The notes: generated by a model not told the origin, from the sequence alone. A stretch of DNA of 41,180 nucleotides from an uncultured Lachnospiraceae bacterium (GCA_947566705.1 CANOLA010000022.1:1-41180); one strand, 5' to 3'; numbered from the stretch's first letter, positions 17,085 to 25,374 are shown. Program-made: numbers and translations.

Positions 17085-17528
17085 TTATTCCCCTGCAAGT
17101 ATTTTTGCATAATGAATTCCCTGTACAGATTCGATACTGTTTTTCATCTGTTCCACATCCCCTGTTGCAGGAAAAACATCCACACTGAGCGACAGGGACG
17201 CGATTCCGTTTACCGGAACACTCTGGTGTATCGTCAGTATGTTTGCATGAAATTCCGCAATAATGCCGAGTACAAGGGACAAAAGCCCCGGCTCGTCATC
17301 CAGCTGGATTACCATGGTAATTGTTTTCCCTTTGGCATTTTCGTAATATGGAAAAATGTCGTCTTTGTATTTGTAAAAAGAGCTTCTGCTGATTCCAACG
17401 GCATCCACAGCGTCCTGTACCGACTCGGTCCTGCCTGAATCCAGAAGTCTTTTGGCTTCCACAACTTTAAGCAGCACTTCCGGAACCGCTTTTTCCCGCA
17501 GCACGAAATATGGTGTCTTTGTTGCCAT
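17085..17528 (-). CDS. ACT domain-containing protein (UPF0735/PheB type)
   Basis: The 147-residue protein starts MATKTPYFVLREKAVPEVLL, has an N-terminal helix-turn-helix-like part (VQDAVDAVGISRSSFYKYKD) and a C-terminal ACT domain (TITMVIQLDDEPGLLSLVLG, then NILTIHQS). ACT domains bind amino acids. This arrangement matches the UPF0735 family, often encoded next to hom or thrB in Firmicutes and called PheB in Bacillus. With hom downstream it probably senses a threonine-branch amino acid, either as a regulator or as an accessory subunit. The start at 17528 follows AGGAGG at good spacing; the longer frame to 17552 lacks a ribosome site. A promoter is visible at 17559-17587. Confidence 0.88.
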   Translation of the reverse strand: MATKTPYFVLREKAVPEVLLKVVEAKRLLDSGRTESVQDAVDAVGISRSSFYKYKDDIFPYYENAKGKTITMVIQLDDEPGLLSLVLGIIAEFHANILTIHQSVPVNGIASLSLSVDVFPATGDVEQMKNSIESVQGIHYAKILAGE

Positions 17529-17558
17529 CCGCTTCCTCCTGTTACCTGTCACTGGAAA

Positions 17559-17587
17559 ATTCTAACACAGAACCAGCCTCTGCGCAA
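17559..17587 (-). promoter_or_regulatory. sigma-A type promoter for the ACT-hom unit
   Basis: On the minus strand TTGCGC (17582-17587) and TAGAAT (17559-17564) lie 17 bases apart, with a TG two bases before the -10. It is about 30 bases upstream of the ACT-gene ATG. The -35 is a weak match. Confidence 0.45.
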
Positions 17588-17593
17588 CCTCTG

Positions 17594-17647
17594 TCGTGTT
17601 TCCATGAAGTGGGAATACGACGATAAACCGCTTCGCGTCAGCGGTTT
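17594..17647. repeat. composite palindromic repeat, copy 2, overlapping the SPFH stop codon
   Basis: An imperfect hairpin (17594-17603 with 17611-17620, TCGTGTTTCC/GGGAATACGA) is followed by AAACCGC-TTCGCGTCA-GCGGTTT (17625-17647). The TCA inside the loop (17638-17640) is the TGA stop of the SPFH gene on the minus strand. The second hairpin may also serve as a weak terminator (followed by TTTATCG). Confidence 0.7.
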
Positions 17648-18807
17648 TCCCGGCCTGCCCCGCATTCACTGCAGAACTTTCCTGTATTCACCGTGCCGCA
17701 TGCACATTTCCACTCTGCAGACGGCGCAGGCTTTCCGCATTCACTGCAGAATTTTCCTGTATTCATCGTGCCGCATGCACACTGCCATCCGGCTGTGGCA
17801 CCGGTATTATTTACAGGCTGCTGCATCTGTGCCATATTGGAGGCAGACGCTGCGCCCATAAAACCGCCGGAGATATTGGAGCCCATGCCCATGCCCATAA
17901 ATCCTGCCATGGAACCGTTTGCATTGGAGCCTGCTGCTTCCAGCCCCCTTGCAACTGCTCCCTGCACATAACCTTCCCTCACGCCAGGGTCGGAAAGCAT
18001 TGCACCCTGGTTTCTCATCTGAATCATCTTCTGTGATTCTTCATCATAGGAAACGCTTGCAATTCCGACAGCCTGGATTTCCATGCCGCGCATCTGGTTC
18101 CATTCCTCGTCCAGAATATCCGACATGTATTTTCCAAGTTCCCTCGCTTTGCTGCTTACAAAGGAAATACGCTCCCCGTCTGCCGACATCTGGTTAATCG
18201 CAGACTGCAGCGCTCCTAAAAATTCAGATAAATACTGCTCGTTAATCTCGCCGATTTCAACATAATCACTGTTTCTCGGAATGACCTCAGCATAAAACTG
18301 CAGCGGATTTACAATTTTAACGGAATAAGTTCCATGCGCCCGCAGAAACAGCTCTGCATTGTAAAAGGTATCAAAATAATTCACCGGCTGCCTGGTGCCG
18401 AATTTGATTCCCTTAATCTCCTGGAGATTGATAAAAAACACCTTCTGCGCCTTTGGTGTCTGTCCGCCGAATTTAATTCTGTCAAAAGCTTCCTTAAGGG
18501 TTTCCCCGAACTGTCCGTTAAAAAGCGACGGCATGGATGAATTATCCACCTTGTAATATCCCGGCTCTGCGGTATAATCCACAATTTTTCCGCCATCCAC
18601 AAGCATCATAAACTGGTTATCATAAACATGGATAATCGAACCGTTGCTGACCGTGTTGTCCGTCCCCTTTTTGTTCTGTCCCTTACGGATAAGAACGCCC
18701 CTGGTAAAAACAGTCTGGCTTCCCATATTGTCTGCTTCATAAACCTCCAGCCACTGGTCTGCCAGCCCTGTTCCTGCGGCACCCGTAATCGCCCTGATAA
18801 TTCCCAC
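17638..18807 (-). CDS. SPFH-domain (YdjI/virion-core-like) protein with two C-terminal zinc ribbons
   Basis: The 389-residue protein begins MGIIRAITGAAGTGLADQWL and continues with an SPFH/band-7-like domain (about 40-270) of the YdjI type, marked by KVFFINLQEIKGIKFGTRQP and QYLSEFLGALQSAINQM. A Gly/Met/Asn-rich flexible linker follows (GSMAGFMGMGMGSN), then two nearly identical zinc ribbons (WQCACGTMNTGKFCSECG and WKCACGTVNTGKFCSECG). Related proteins gather at membrane sites with PspA-type or stress systems; a scaffold role is likely. The start is GTG at 18807, eight bases after GGAGG. The gene before it encodes another zinc-ribbon protein. The zinc-ribbon copies are 45/47 identical at DNA level with a 75-base period, so the duplication is recent. 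Confidence 0.85.
   Translation of the reverse strand: MGIIRAITGAAGTGLADQWLEVYEADNMGSQTVFTRGVLIRKGQNKKGTDNTVSNGSIIHVYDNQFMMLVDGGKIVDYTAEPGYYKVDNSSMPSLFNGQFGETLKEAFDRIKFGGQTPKAQKVFFINLQEIKGIKFGTRQPVNYFDTFYNAELFLRAHGTYSVKIVNPLQFYAEVIPRNSDYVEIGEINEQYLSEFLGALQSAINQMSADGERISFVSSKARELGKYMSDILDEEWNQMRGMEIQAVGIASVSYDEESQKMIQMRNQGAMLSDPGVREGYVQGAVARGLEAAGSNANGSMAGFMGMGMGSNISGGFMGAASASNMAQMQQPVNNTGATAGWQCACGTMNTGKFCSECGKPAPSAEWKCACGTVNTGKFCSECGAGRENR
17660..17781. repeat. tandem duplication encoding the two zinc ribbons
   Basis: Two 47-base stretches (17660-17706 and 17735-17781), both starting CCGCATTCACTGCAGA, differ at two positions. The period of 75 bases is exactly 25 codons, so the frame is kept. 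Confidence 0.85.
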
Positions 18808-18859
18808 TTTCGTTTCCTCCTTTTCCTGTTATAGCCCTGCAACGCAGGAATACTGCATG

Positions 18860-19606
18860 TTACACATGTCTGTAATCCACCTCATAGTATTTGTTAAGCG
18901 CCCAGACTTTTACATTTACCGGCGTCACTGCCGAACCGCAGTATTCGCATACCATATTTCCAAGCGTTTTAACCGGGGCACCGCAGCATGGACATACGGT
19001 CCCCACAGCGGTACCCTCAGTCCTGTCAAAATCCTGTATGTACAAAAGCTCCATATTATATTTCGTCTGCTTTTTACGCTCCCTGCTGCCCTCCAGGACA
19101 TTCTCCCCCTGCATTTTACAATGGATGTATTCCACGGCGCTTTGTATGGTAATCACACATTTTCCACCGCCTTTTTTGTAGCCTGCAATTTCCGTCTGAT
19201 GAATTTTTACATTTGTAAAAGTCTCCTGTATGCCTGCCGCTTCATTTTCTGCTATGCAGTTTCTGACCTGCAGCCTCACCTCTTCCGAGGCGTCCTGCAG
19301 ACAGTCCTCATTGTTTTCGGAAACTGCCAGAAATGCAGAAGTCAGCATGTTTTCCGCCTTATGTTTAAATTCTTCCCACACAAAGTCCGGAAAATCCCGG
19401 ACAATCTGCGGTTCCATCAGACGCGTCATACTGGAAACGGACTTCGGCGTTTCAGCCACATCCTCATCAATACGTTTTAATCCTTCTGCAATACTGTCAG
19501 TACCAAAAACCTCCCTGGAAAAGCGTTTCAGTCTGCTTTTAACAACAATCACAATGACACCTGCCACCGCAAGAAGCACGGTAACAGTTACCAGAAATAA
19601 AATCAT
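18860..19606 (-). CDS. membrane-anchored Tim44-like protein with C-terminal zinc ribbon
   Basis: The 248-residue protein has one N-terminal membrane helix (MILFLVTVTVLLAVAGVIVI), a short helical stretch, a Tim44-like/NTF2-like domain (about 65-195) and a zinc ribbon (CPCCGAPVKTLGNMVCEYCG) followed by VTPVNVKVWALNKYYEVDYR. The family is found in Firmicutes, often next to SPFH/YdjI-type genes, and its function is unknown. It lies between prfB (4 bases) and the SPFH gene (52 bases), so all three are probably co-transcribed. The shared zinc-ribbon ends suggest that the two products act together at the membrane; this is inference. Confidence 0.72.
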   Translation of the reverse strand: MILFLVTVTVLLAVAGVIVIVVKSRLKRFSREVFGTDSIAEGLKRIDEDVAETPKSVSSMTRLMEPQIVRDFPDFVWEEFKHKAENMLTSAFLAVSENNEDCLQDASEEVRLQVRNCIAENEAAGIQETFTNVKIHQTEIAGYKKGGGKCVITIQSAVEYIHCKMQGENVLEGSRERKKQTKYNMELLYIQDFDRTEGTAVGTVCPCCGAPVKTLGNMVCEYCGSAVTPVNVKVWALNKYYEVDYRHV

Positions 19607-19610
19607 TTGT

Positions 19611-20736
19611 TTACTCCATAGTCTTCGGGCATCCGAGACTCATCCACTTTAAATAACCGTTGATAAACAGGTCAATGCCCCCGTCCATCACTGCATCCAC
19701 ATTGCCGGACTCCACACCGGTTCTGTGGTCCTTTACCATTGTATAAGGCTGCATGACATAGGAACGGATCTGGTTCCCCCAGCCGATTTCTGTCACCTCC
19801 CCGCGGATTCCCGCCGCAAGGGCTGCATTTTCCTCCTGTTTTAACAGATACAGCTTTGCCTTTAACATCTGCATTGCCTTGTCTTTATTCATATGCTGGG
19901 AGCGCTCATTCTGGCACTGCACCACAATCCCCGTCGGATAATGTGTAATACGGATTGCTGACGAAGTCTTGTTAATATGCTGTCCGCCTGCACCGCTGGA
20001 ACGGTAGGTATCAATCCGGATATCCTCATCTTTTACTTCGATATCCACATCCTCCTCAATATCCGGCATTACATCGCAGGAAACAAACGAGGTCTGACGC
20101 TTTCCTGCCGCATTAAACGGAGAAATCCGCACCAGACGGTGTACCCCTTTTTCGGACTTTAAATAGCCGTAGGCATTTTCTCCGTTAATCTGGAATGTGA
20201 CCGACTTGATTCCGGCCTCATCCCCGTCCAGGGAATCCAGAACCTCCAGCGAAAATCCTTTTTTGTCCGCCCAGCGGGAATACATACGGAAAAGCATTGC
20301 TGCCCAGTCGCAGGATTCCGTTCCCCCGGCTCCTGCATGAAGGGATAAAATGGCATTGCAGCCGTCATATTCGGCAGACAGAAGGGTTTTCATGCGGATA
20401 CCGTCATAAGCTGCCACAAAGTCCTCAAGCATCTGTGCAATCTCCGGCACAAGCTCCGGGTCATTCTCCTCATAGCCCATTTCCAGCATCGTCTCAATAT
20501 CCTCATACTGCTGTTTTAAGCCGGCATAACCCGTCACATCATCTTTTAAGCTTTTGACTTCCTTCATTTTGTTCTGGGAAGTTTCCGGATCATTCCAGAA
20601 ATCCGGAGCCTCCATTTCCCGCTCAAGCTCCTTAATACGCTGTTCTTTGACAGCTAAGTCAAAGTGAATCCCTCACTTCCTGCAGCGGAGCCTTATAGCT
20701 TAACAGCTCACTCTTAAAATTATCGAATTCTACCAC
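19611..20736 (-). CDS. prfB: peptide chain release factor 2, expressed by programmed +1 frameshift
   Basis: RF2 ends translation at UGA and UAA. The zero frame starts at GTG 20736 (VVEFDNFKSELLSYKA...VRDSL, 25 codons) and hits an in-frame TGA at 20659-20661. Reading CTTTGAC (20658-20664) with a +1 slip continues as DLAVKEQRIKELEREMEAPD and runs to the stop at 19611. The full product has 374 residues. With the first 25 codons included, SPF (UGA recognition) is at 205-207 and GGQ (peptidyl hydrolysis) at 250-252, identical to the E. coli RF2 numbering. An SD-like GTGAGGG lies just before the slip site. AGAGGTGA precedes the GTG. The Met at 20615 is internal and not the start. RF2 level thus controls its own synthesis. 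Confidence 0.96.
20658..20680 (-). promoter_or_regulatory. RF2 autoregulatory +1 frameshift site
   Basis: On the minus strand GTGAGGGATT is followed by CACTTTGAC. The zero-frame codon CTT is followed by TGA in a poor (C) context, with an SD-like stimulator just upstream, which are the hallmarks of the prfB recoding site. It lies after exactly 25 codons, as in E. coli. Confidence 0.93.
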
Positions 20737-20757
20737 AGAATCACCTCTTTCCTGTAA

Positions 20758-20794
20758 TTATCGTTTTCCTGAACAAACCGCTTCGCGTCAGCGG
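20758..20794. repeat. composite palindromic repeat, copy 3, overlapping the VanZ-like stop codon
   Basis: AAACCGCTTCGCGTCAGCGG (20775-20794) is identical to the same 20 bases of copy 2 and is preceded by a degenerate TCGTTTTCC. Its TCA (20788-20790) is the stop codon of the VanZ-like gene, exactly as copy 2 provides the SPFH stop. Confidence 0.7.
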
Positions 20795-21321
20795 ACTGTC
20801 GGTCGGTCTGCTCCTTTGTTTTTTATTTTTATGATAAACCCTGCCAGAAGAAGCGCGATAAGCGCACCGGCAGAATCTGTAAACACATCCAAAACCCTTC
20901 CTGCGCGTCCCGGCACAAACAGCTGGTGAAATTCATCCGTTGCTGCGTAAACCGCGGTCAGAAAAAAGGAAAACATATACGGCCTGCCCCTGAGCCGGGA
21001 ATATTCCCCGGCGTCACCTGCATAAAACAGGGCCAGAAACAGCAGGGACAGCACCGCGTACTCACACATATGCGCCATTTTGCGCACTGGAAACTCAATT
21101 TTTTCCGCCGCCTGCTCCAGCTCCCCCCTGCTTTTCTCCATCTGCAGAACACGGTCAAGCCCGCTTACAATCCGGTAGCTTACCCTCCCGCTGATCTCGG
21201 AGGATTCATCCGCGGGCTGTGCGGAAAACATAAAAATCACAATCATCCAGAGAACCGCGCAGATGCCGGAAACCAGACGGATACCTATTTTTCTGTTGAT
21301 TTTTGCTTTTTCATTTTTCAT
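20788..21321 (-). CDS. VanZ-like membrane protein
   Basis: The 177-residue protein has four predicted membrane helices and the VanZ-family pattern: an early MIVIFMFSAQPADESSEISG, then VRKMAHMCEYAVLSLLFLAL, and the TDEFHQLFVPGRAGRVLDVF motif with DSAGALIALL. VanZ confers low-level teicoplanin resistance in enterococci, but most chromosomal VanZ-like proteins have unknown roles in the envelope; this one should not be read as a resistance gene. It sits between ctpA (20 bases) and prfB (51 bases) in an envelope-related operon. The last codon and stop are supplied by a palindromic repeat, so the original C-terminus may have been altered. Confidence 0.85.
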   Translation of the reverse strand: MKNEKAKINRKIGIRLVSGICAVLWMIVIFMFSAQPADESSEISGRVSYRIVSGLDRVLQMEKSRGELEQAAEKIEFPVRKMAHMCEYAVLSLLFLALFYAGDAGEYSRLRGRPYMFSFFLTAVYAATDEFHQLFVPGRAGRVLDVFTDSAGALIALLLAGFIIKIKNKGADRPTVR

Positions 21322-21341
21322 ATGTAATGCCGGATTCTGCG

Positions 21342-22604
21342 CTACTTTAATTCTTCCAGGGCACGCTGCAGCTGGTTATCATACTGCTTTTCGTATGTTT
21401 CTTTGTCCGGTCCCGAATATTCGTATTCCAGTTCGATATCCGGCTCAATGCCGACACCGTGAATATAGTTTCCTTTCGGAGTAAAATATTTTGATGTTGT
21501 AATCTTAACTGCAGAGCCGTCTTCAAGCGGAAACAGTGTCTGTACAATTCCTTTTCCAAAAGTTTTCGTTCCAATCAGGGTACCATAATCATAGTCTTTT
21601 ATGGCTCCCGCAAAAATTTCTGATGCACTGGCGCTGTTTCCATTAATCAGAACCGCAATCGGATAATGGATACAGTCAGCGTCTGATGAATACGTCTCCC
21701 GCTTTCCGTACTTATCCTCGGTATAAACAATCGTCCCCTCCGGCAGGATAATATCCAGAATGTCAGTCACGGATGTAATCAGTCCGCCCGGATTATCCCG
21801 TAAATCAATCAGCAGCTTCTCCATGCCGTCTTCCTGCAGCTGCTTTAATGCTTCTGAAAACTGGTTTGCCGTTTCGTCCTGAAACTCCGTAATCTGAATG
21901 TATCCAGTTTTATTTTCAAGCATTTCCGATTCCACACTCGGAAGACTGATATTCCTGCGCTCCACATCAAATTCCAGCGTTTCGTTTATGGACTTGCGGT
22001 ACACCTTCAGATGAACCTTTGTACCTTCCTCACCGCGGATTTTCTTTACCAGCAGGCCAAGCTCCATGCTTGTGGCTTTGGTATCCTCCACGGAAAGCAG
22101 CTGGTCCCCGTTTTTTAATCCGGCTTCTTCCGCCGGGGTTCCTTTATATACCCTGGTAACGGTCACCTCCATTGTCTTTGCATCCTGCATCATGCCCGCA
22201 CCGATTCCATAGTATTTCCCCCTGGTCGTCACCTGCATGTCTTTGTATTCATCCGCTGTATAATACACGGAATACGGGTCACCAAGACCATTTAAGGTTC
22301 CCTTGTAAACAGCGTCCCTGACATCGTCCTCATCATATTCATCATTATAAAAAAGGTCGACATAGGAAAGCAGTTCATCAATTTTATCTGCGGTGTTTTT
22401 ATCAATAACAGCAGACTTCGCAGTCCCGTGAATCTTCCACGGCTCAACCACCAGATAACTGTGGGTTGCCGTAGTGTAAAGACGGGTTCCCAGACCAATT
22501 CCTGTGATGGTAACTAAAATTCCCACAATAAATCCGAATCCGAAACCCGGTTTCTTTTTTTCTTTCACCGGCGGGCGGTATCCGCCGCTCTCATAATAAT
22601 CCAT
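21342..22604 (-). CDS. S41 family carboxy-terminal processing protease
   Basis: The 420-residue protease has a cytoplasmic N-terminus, one membrane helix (FGFGFIVGILVTITGIGLGT, about 21-40), a PDZ domain (about 110-195, with GTPAEEAGLKNGDQLLSVED) and an S41 catalytic core. Ser326 in GNSASASEIF and Lys351 in TKTFGKG form the Ser/Lys dyad, 25 residues apart as in CtpB. LIDLRDNPGGL is also present. Such enzymes cut exported proteins at exposed C-termini and in Firmicutes often lie behind ftsEX, as here (18 bases after ftsX). A role in processing wall hydrolases or their regulators is plausible. Confidence 0.94.
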   Translation of the reverse strand: MDYYESGGYRPPVKEKKKPGFGFGFIVGILVTITGIGLGTRLYTTATHSYLVVEPWKIHGTAKSAVIDKNTADKIDELLSYVDLFYNDEYDEDDVRDAVYKGTLNGLGDPYSVYYTADEYKDMQVTTRGKYYGIGAGMMQDAKTMEVTVTRVYKGTPAEEAGLKNGDQLLSVEDTKATSMELGLLVKKIRGEEGTKVHLKVYRKSINETLEFDVERRNISLPSVESEMLENKTGYIQITEFQDETANQFSEALKQLQEDGMEKLLIDLRDNPGGLITSVTDILDIILPEGTIVYTEDKYGKRETYSSDADCIHYPIAVLINGNSASASEIFAGAIKDYDYGTLIGTKTFGKGIVQTLFPLEDGSAVKITTSKYFTPKGNYIHGVGIEPDIELEYEYSGPDKETYEKQYDNQLQRALEELK

Positions 22605-22622
22605 GTTTCCTCCATCAAAATA

Positions 22623-23528
22623 CTAAACTTTCAGGTGTCTGCGGATGGTAAGCTTGCTGCCGATAAAACCGATTCCGGCGCCCAGAGCCACTGCAACCGG
22701 CACAAGAACACGGAATACGGTATGTACTGGTACAAATGCTATCAGGGAACCAATAAAACTGAATTTATCCGCAATGGAAATGATGATTTTCTGGTACATA
22801 AAATATAGCAGTACAAGAGGAATGGCCGCACCAATCATTCCGATTACCACACCCTCCACAACAAAAGGCGCCCTGACAAGATAATCAGTCGCACCAATCA
22901 GCTTCATGATTGCAATTTCCTCCCTGCGTACAGAAATTCCGACCGTAACTGTATTGCTGATCAGAAAGACTGCTACACACAGCAGAATAAATATAATTCC
23001 AAATGACACGTAACCAAGCAGCCTGTTAAAATCCGTCAGTGTATTTGCCACCTGGGCGGACTGCTTTACCTCCCGCACGCCCGGAATGGTCCTTAAATAA
23101 CTGACAAGGGTCTTCTGCATGGACACATCATTTAAATACACCTGGTAGTGTGAAGAATTGGCAAGCGGATTGTCTGTAAAACCTTTTGCCAGCTCCTCCC
23201 TGCCTTCAAAATAAATATCCTTATACTCTTCCCACGCCTCTTCCGCAGACACATATTCATTCCTGCTTACTTCCACACGGCGGTCAATGCTGTCGCCGAT
23301 ATTTTTAATCTGTGCTTCCGTGATTCCCTGTTCAAAAAAAACGGTAACGGAAACTCCTTCCTCAATGGACTGCACACTTGCAGTAAAATTGGTAATCAGA
23401 ATATAAAAAATACCAAACATAAAAATACATGCTGCCATTGTAGCTGTGGATGCCAGCGAAAACATTTTATTGCGCCATATATTTTTTATCCCCTGGTTCA
23501 CGGCATAAAAAAAGGTATTAATCCTCAT
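22623..23528 (-). CDS. ftsX: cell division ABC transporter permease FtsX
   Basis: FtsX pairs with FtsE to activate peptidoglycan hydrolases from inside the cell. With the ATG at 23528 the protein has 301 residues: an N-terminal cytoplasmic part (MRINTFFYAVNQGIKNIWRN), a first membrane helix, a ~130-residue extracellular domain, then three helices with the FtsX motif FLISNTVTVGISVRREEIAIMK at 187-208 and GATDYLVRAPFVVEG. The frame is open to an ATG at 23537, but AGGGGG sits directly against that codon and at correct spacing for 23528. It overlaps ftsE by 11 bases. Confidence 0.95.
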   Translation of the reverse strand: MRINTFFYAVNQGIKNIWRNKMFSLASTATMAACIFMFGIFYILITNFTASVQSIEEGVSVTVFFEQGITEAQIKNIGDSIDRRVEVSRNEYVSAEEAWEEYKDIYFEGREELAKGFTDNPLANSSHYQVYLNDVSMQKTLVSYLRTIPGVREVKQSAQVANTLTDFNRLLGYVSFGIIFILLCVAVFLISNTVTVGISVRREEIAIMKLIGATDYLVRAPFVVEGVVIGMIGAAIPLVLLYFMYQKIIISIADKFSFIGSLIAFVPVHTVFRVLVPVAVALGAGIGFIGSKLTIRRHLKV

Positions 23529-24204
23529 CGTCAACATCCCCCTGCTTACTATCGCTGACGATAGTTCCTTTCTTCACGGTTATCACGCGTTTTTTCATCA
23601 CCTTGACAATTTCCAGGTTATGGGTAACAACTATGACCGTGGTTCCCTTTGCGTTAATCTCTTCCAGAAGCTTCATAATCTCCCAGGCATTGTTGTTATC
23701 CAGGTTACCGGTCGGTTCGTCTGCAAGCAGAATACTCGGCTCATTCACAAGCGCACGTGCAATTGCGACACGCTGCTGCTCACCACCGGAAAGCTGCCTT
23801 GGATACGAACGGTACTTTGCCGCAAGCCCAACCACAGACAGCATAAGGGGCACTTTTCTCTTAATGCGGCTGTTCGGCTCCCCGACAACCTTCTGTGCAA
23901 ACGCAACATTGTCATAGACATTCCGGTCCTCAAGCAGCCGGAAATCCTGGAATACCACTCCGATATTCCTGCGGAATTTCGGCACCTGCTTGTGACGGAT
24001 ATCCCCCAGTTTTCTGCCGTTTATCCGGATATACCCTTTGGTTGGCTCCAGTTCTTTTAAAAGGAGTTTAATCAGTGTGGACTTGCCGGAACCGCTGTCT
24101 CCCACCACAAAAACAAACTCCCCGTCTTCTATTTCCAGATTCACATCATTCAGCGCAGGGATTCCTGCAGAATATGACTTACTGACATGTTCCAGTTTTA
24201 TCAT
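23518..24204 (-). CDS. ftsE: cell division ATP-binding protein FtsE
   Basis: The 228-residue ATPase has Walker A GDSGSGKST (35-43), signature LSGGEQQRVAIARAL, Walker B ILLADEPTGNLD and switch His in VVTHN. The start MIKLEHVSKSYSAGIPALND is typical of FtsE. It works with FtsX in the division/elongation machinery. AAGGAG lies just before the ATG. It heads the run ftsE-ftsX-ctpA-vanZ-prfB-Tim44-SPFH; the 81 bases before it contain no clear promoter that I can defend. Confidence 0.96.
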   Translation of the reverse strand: MIKLEHVSKSYSAGIPALNDVNLEIEDGEFVFVVGDSGSGKSTLIKLLLKELEPTKGYIRINGRKLGDIRHKQVPKFRRNIGVVFQDFRLLEDRNVYDNVAFAQKVVGEPNSRIKRKVPLMLSVVGLAAKYRSYPRQLSGGEQQRVAIARALVNEPSILLADEPTGNLDNNNAWEIMKLLEEINAKGTTVIVVTHNLEIVKVMKKRVITVKKGTIVSDSKQGDVDDED

Positions 24205-24285
24205 GTTATCTCCTTAATATGTAATTTCATACTGAAAAGAGGTTTTTCATTTGACCAGCCCGGTTCCACTGCACATCTGAAGCTG

Positions 24286-25374
24286 TCAGTAATCGAGCGT
24301 TTCCATATATTTCATGTATTTTACAACCATCAGCGCAATCTTGAACGTAATTGCATCCTCGAACACACGAAGATCCAGCCCCGTACTCTTCTGCAGCTTG
24401 TCGAGGCGGTAGACTAGTGTATTTCTGTGAATATACAGCTGTCTGGACGTCTCGGAAACGTTCAGGCTGTTTTCAAAAAATTTATTGATGGTTGTCAGTA
24501 TCTCTTCATCAAATTCATCCGGGGACTTCTTATCAAAAATTTCCCCGATAAACATTTTACAGAGCGGAATCGGCAGCTGGTAAATCAGACGCCCGATTCC
24601 AAGCTGCGAATATGCGATTACATTCTGGTCCTCAAAGAAAATTCTGCCCACGTCCAGCGCCATGCGCGCTTCCTTGTATGAGCGGGATACTTCTTTCAGT
24701 TCTTTGACAATTGTTCCGTATGCAATATGGATATTGCAGTTGGAATCGGAACGGAACAGATTAATGATAACGTCTGCCGTTTTGCGTAAATCCTCATAGG
24801 TCTCATTTTCAGCCAGTTCCCTGACTACAATAATATTTTTTTCATCCACGGCAGTCACAAAATCCCTGGACTTTCCGCCAAAAAGCCCCCTGATTTTTTC
24901 CAGTTCGTTCCCATCCTTTTCACGGTTGGTTTCCACCAGAAATACCACGCGGCGTACCTCTGTTTCAATGTGAAGCTTCTTTGCACGGTTATAGATATCA
25001 ACAAGAAGCAGATTATCCAGAATCAGGTTTTTGATAAAGTTATCCTTGTCAAACCGCTCCTTGTATGCAACAAGGAGGTTCTGAATCTGAAACGTGGCAA
25101 TCTTGCCAATCATGTAAACATCTTCACTGTCCCCGTAAGCCAGCAGAATATATTCCAGCTGGTGGTCATCAAACACCTTGAAAAACTGGCAGCCATTCAC
25201 CACCTGGCTGTCTGCCGGTGACGCAACAAAAGACTGCGCCGGCGTAATAAACTGTTCTGCATCCGGAAATGTGGCGGCAAGTATCTTCCCCTCAAGATCA
25301 ATCACGCACAAATCCGTCCTTGTAATCCCCTTTAACCCATCAATCGTATTTTGAAGTATCTGATTGGATATCAT
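24286..25374 (-). CDS. PucR/CdaR family transcriptional regulator
   Basis: The 362-residue protein has an N-terminal diacid-recognition-like sensor region (MISNQILQNTIDGLKGITRT onwards), a middle GGDEF-like/PucR-type region and a C-terminal helix-turn-helix of the PucR type. The last reads NVSETSRQLYIHRNTLVYRL, with DKLQKSTGLDLR and FKIALMVVKYM. Such regulators respond to sugar diacids or other small molecules in known members (CdaR, PucR, PrpR). The ligand here is unknown, and no diacid-uptake gene is in the window. Its promoter and leader lie in the 199-base gap 25375-25573, after the terminator at 25467-25505. It stands upstream of ftsE, but co-transcription is uncertain. Confidence 0.88.
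   Translation of the reverse strand: MISNQILQNTIDGLKGITRTDLCVIDLEGKILAATFPDAEQFITPAQSFVASPADSQVVNGCQFFKVFDDHQLEYILLAYGDSEDVYMIGKIATFQIQNLLVAYKERFDKDNFIKNLILDNLLLVDIYNRAKKLHIETEVRRVVFLVETNREKDGNELEKIRGLFGGKSRDFVTAVDEKNIIVVRELAENETYEDLRKTADVIINLFRSDSNCNIHIAYGTIVKELKEVSRSYKEARMALDVGRIFFEDQNVIAYSQLGIGRLIYQLPIPLCKMFIGEIFDKKSPDEFDEEILTTINKFFENSLNVSETSRQLYIHRNTLVYRLDKLQKSTGLDLRVFEDAITFKIALMVVKYMKYMETLDY

Noticed and set aside
20560-20615. Met at 20615 as the prfB start
   Set aside because: It removes the conserved N-terminal domain; the +1 frameshift from the GTG at 20736 gives the full RF2 with exact motif spacing.
20788-21321. VanZ-like gene as a glycopeptide-resistance determinant
   Set aside because: No vanHAX or vanRS genes are near; the family is common in envelope operons of susceptible bacteria.
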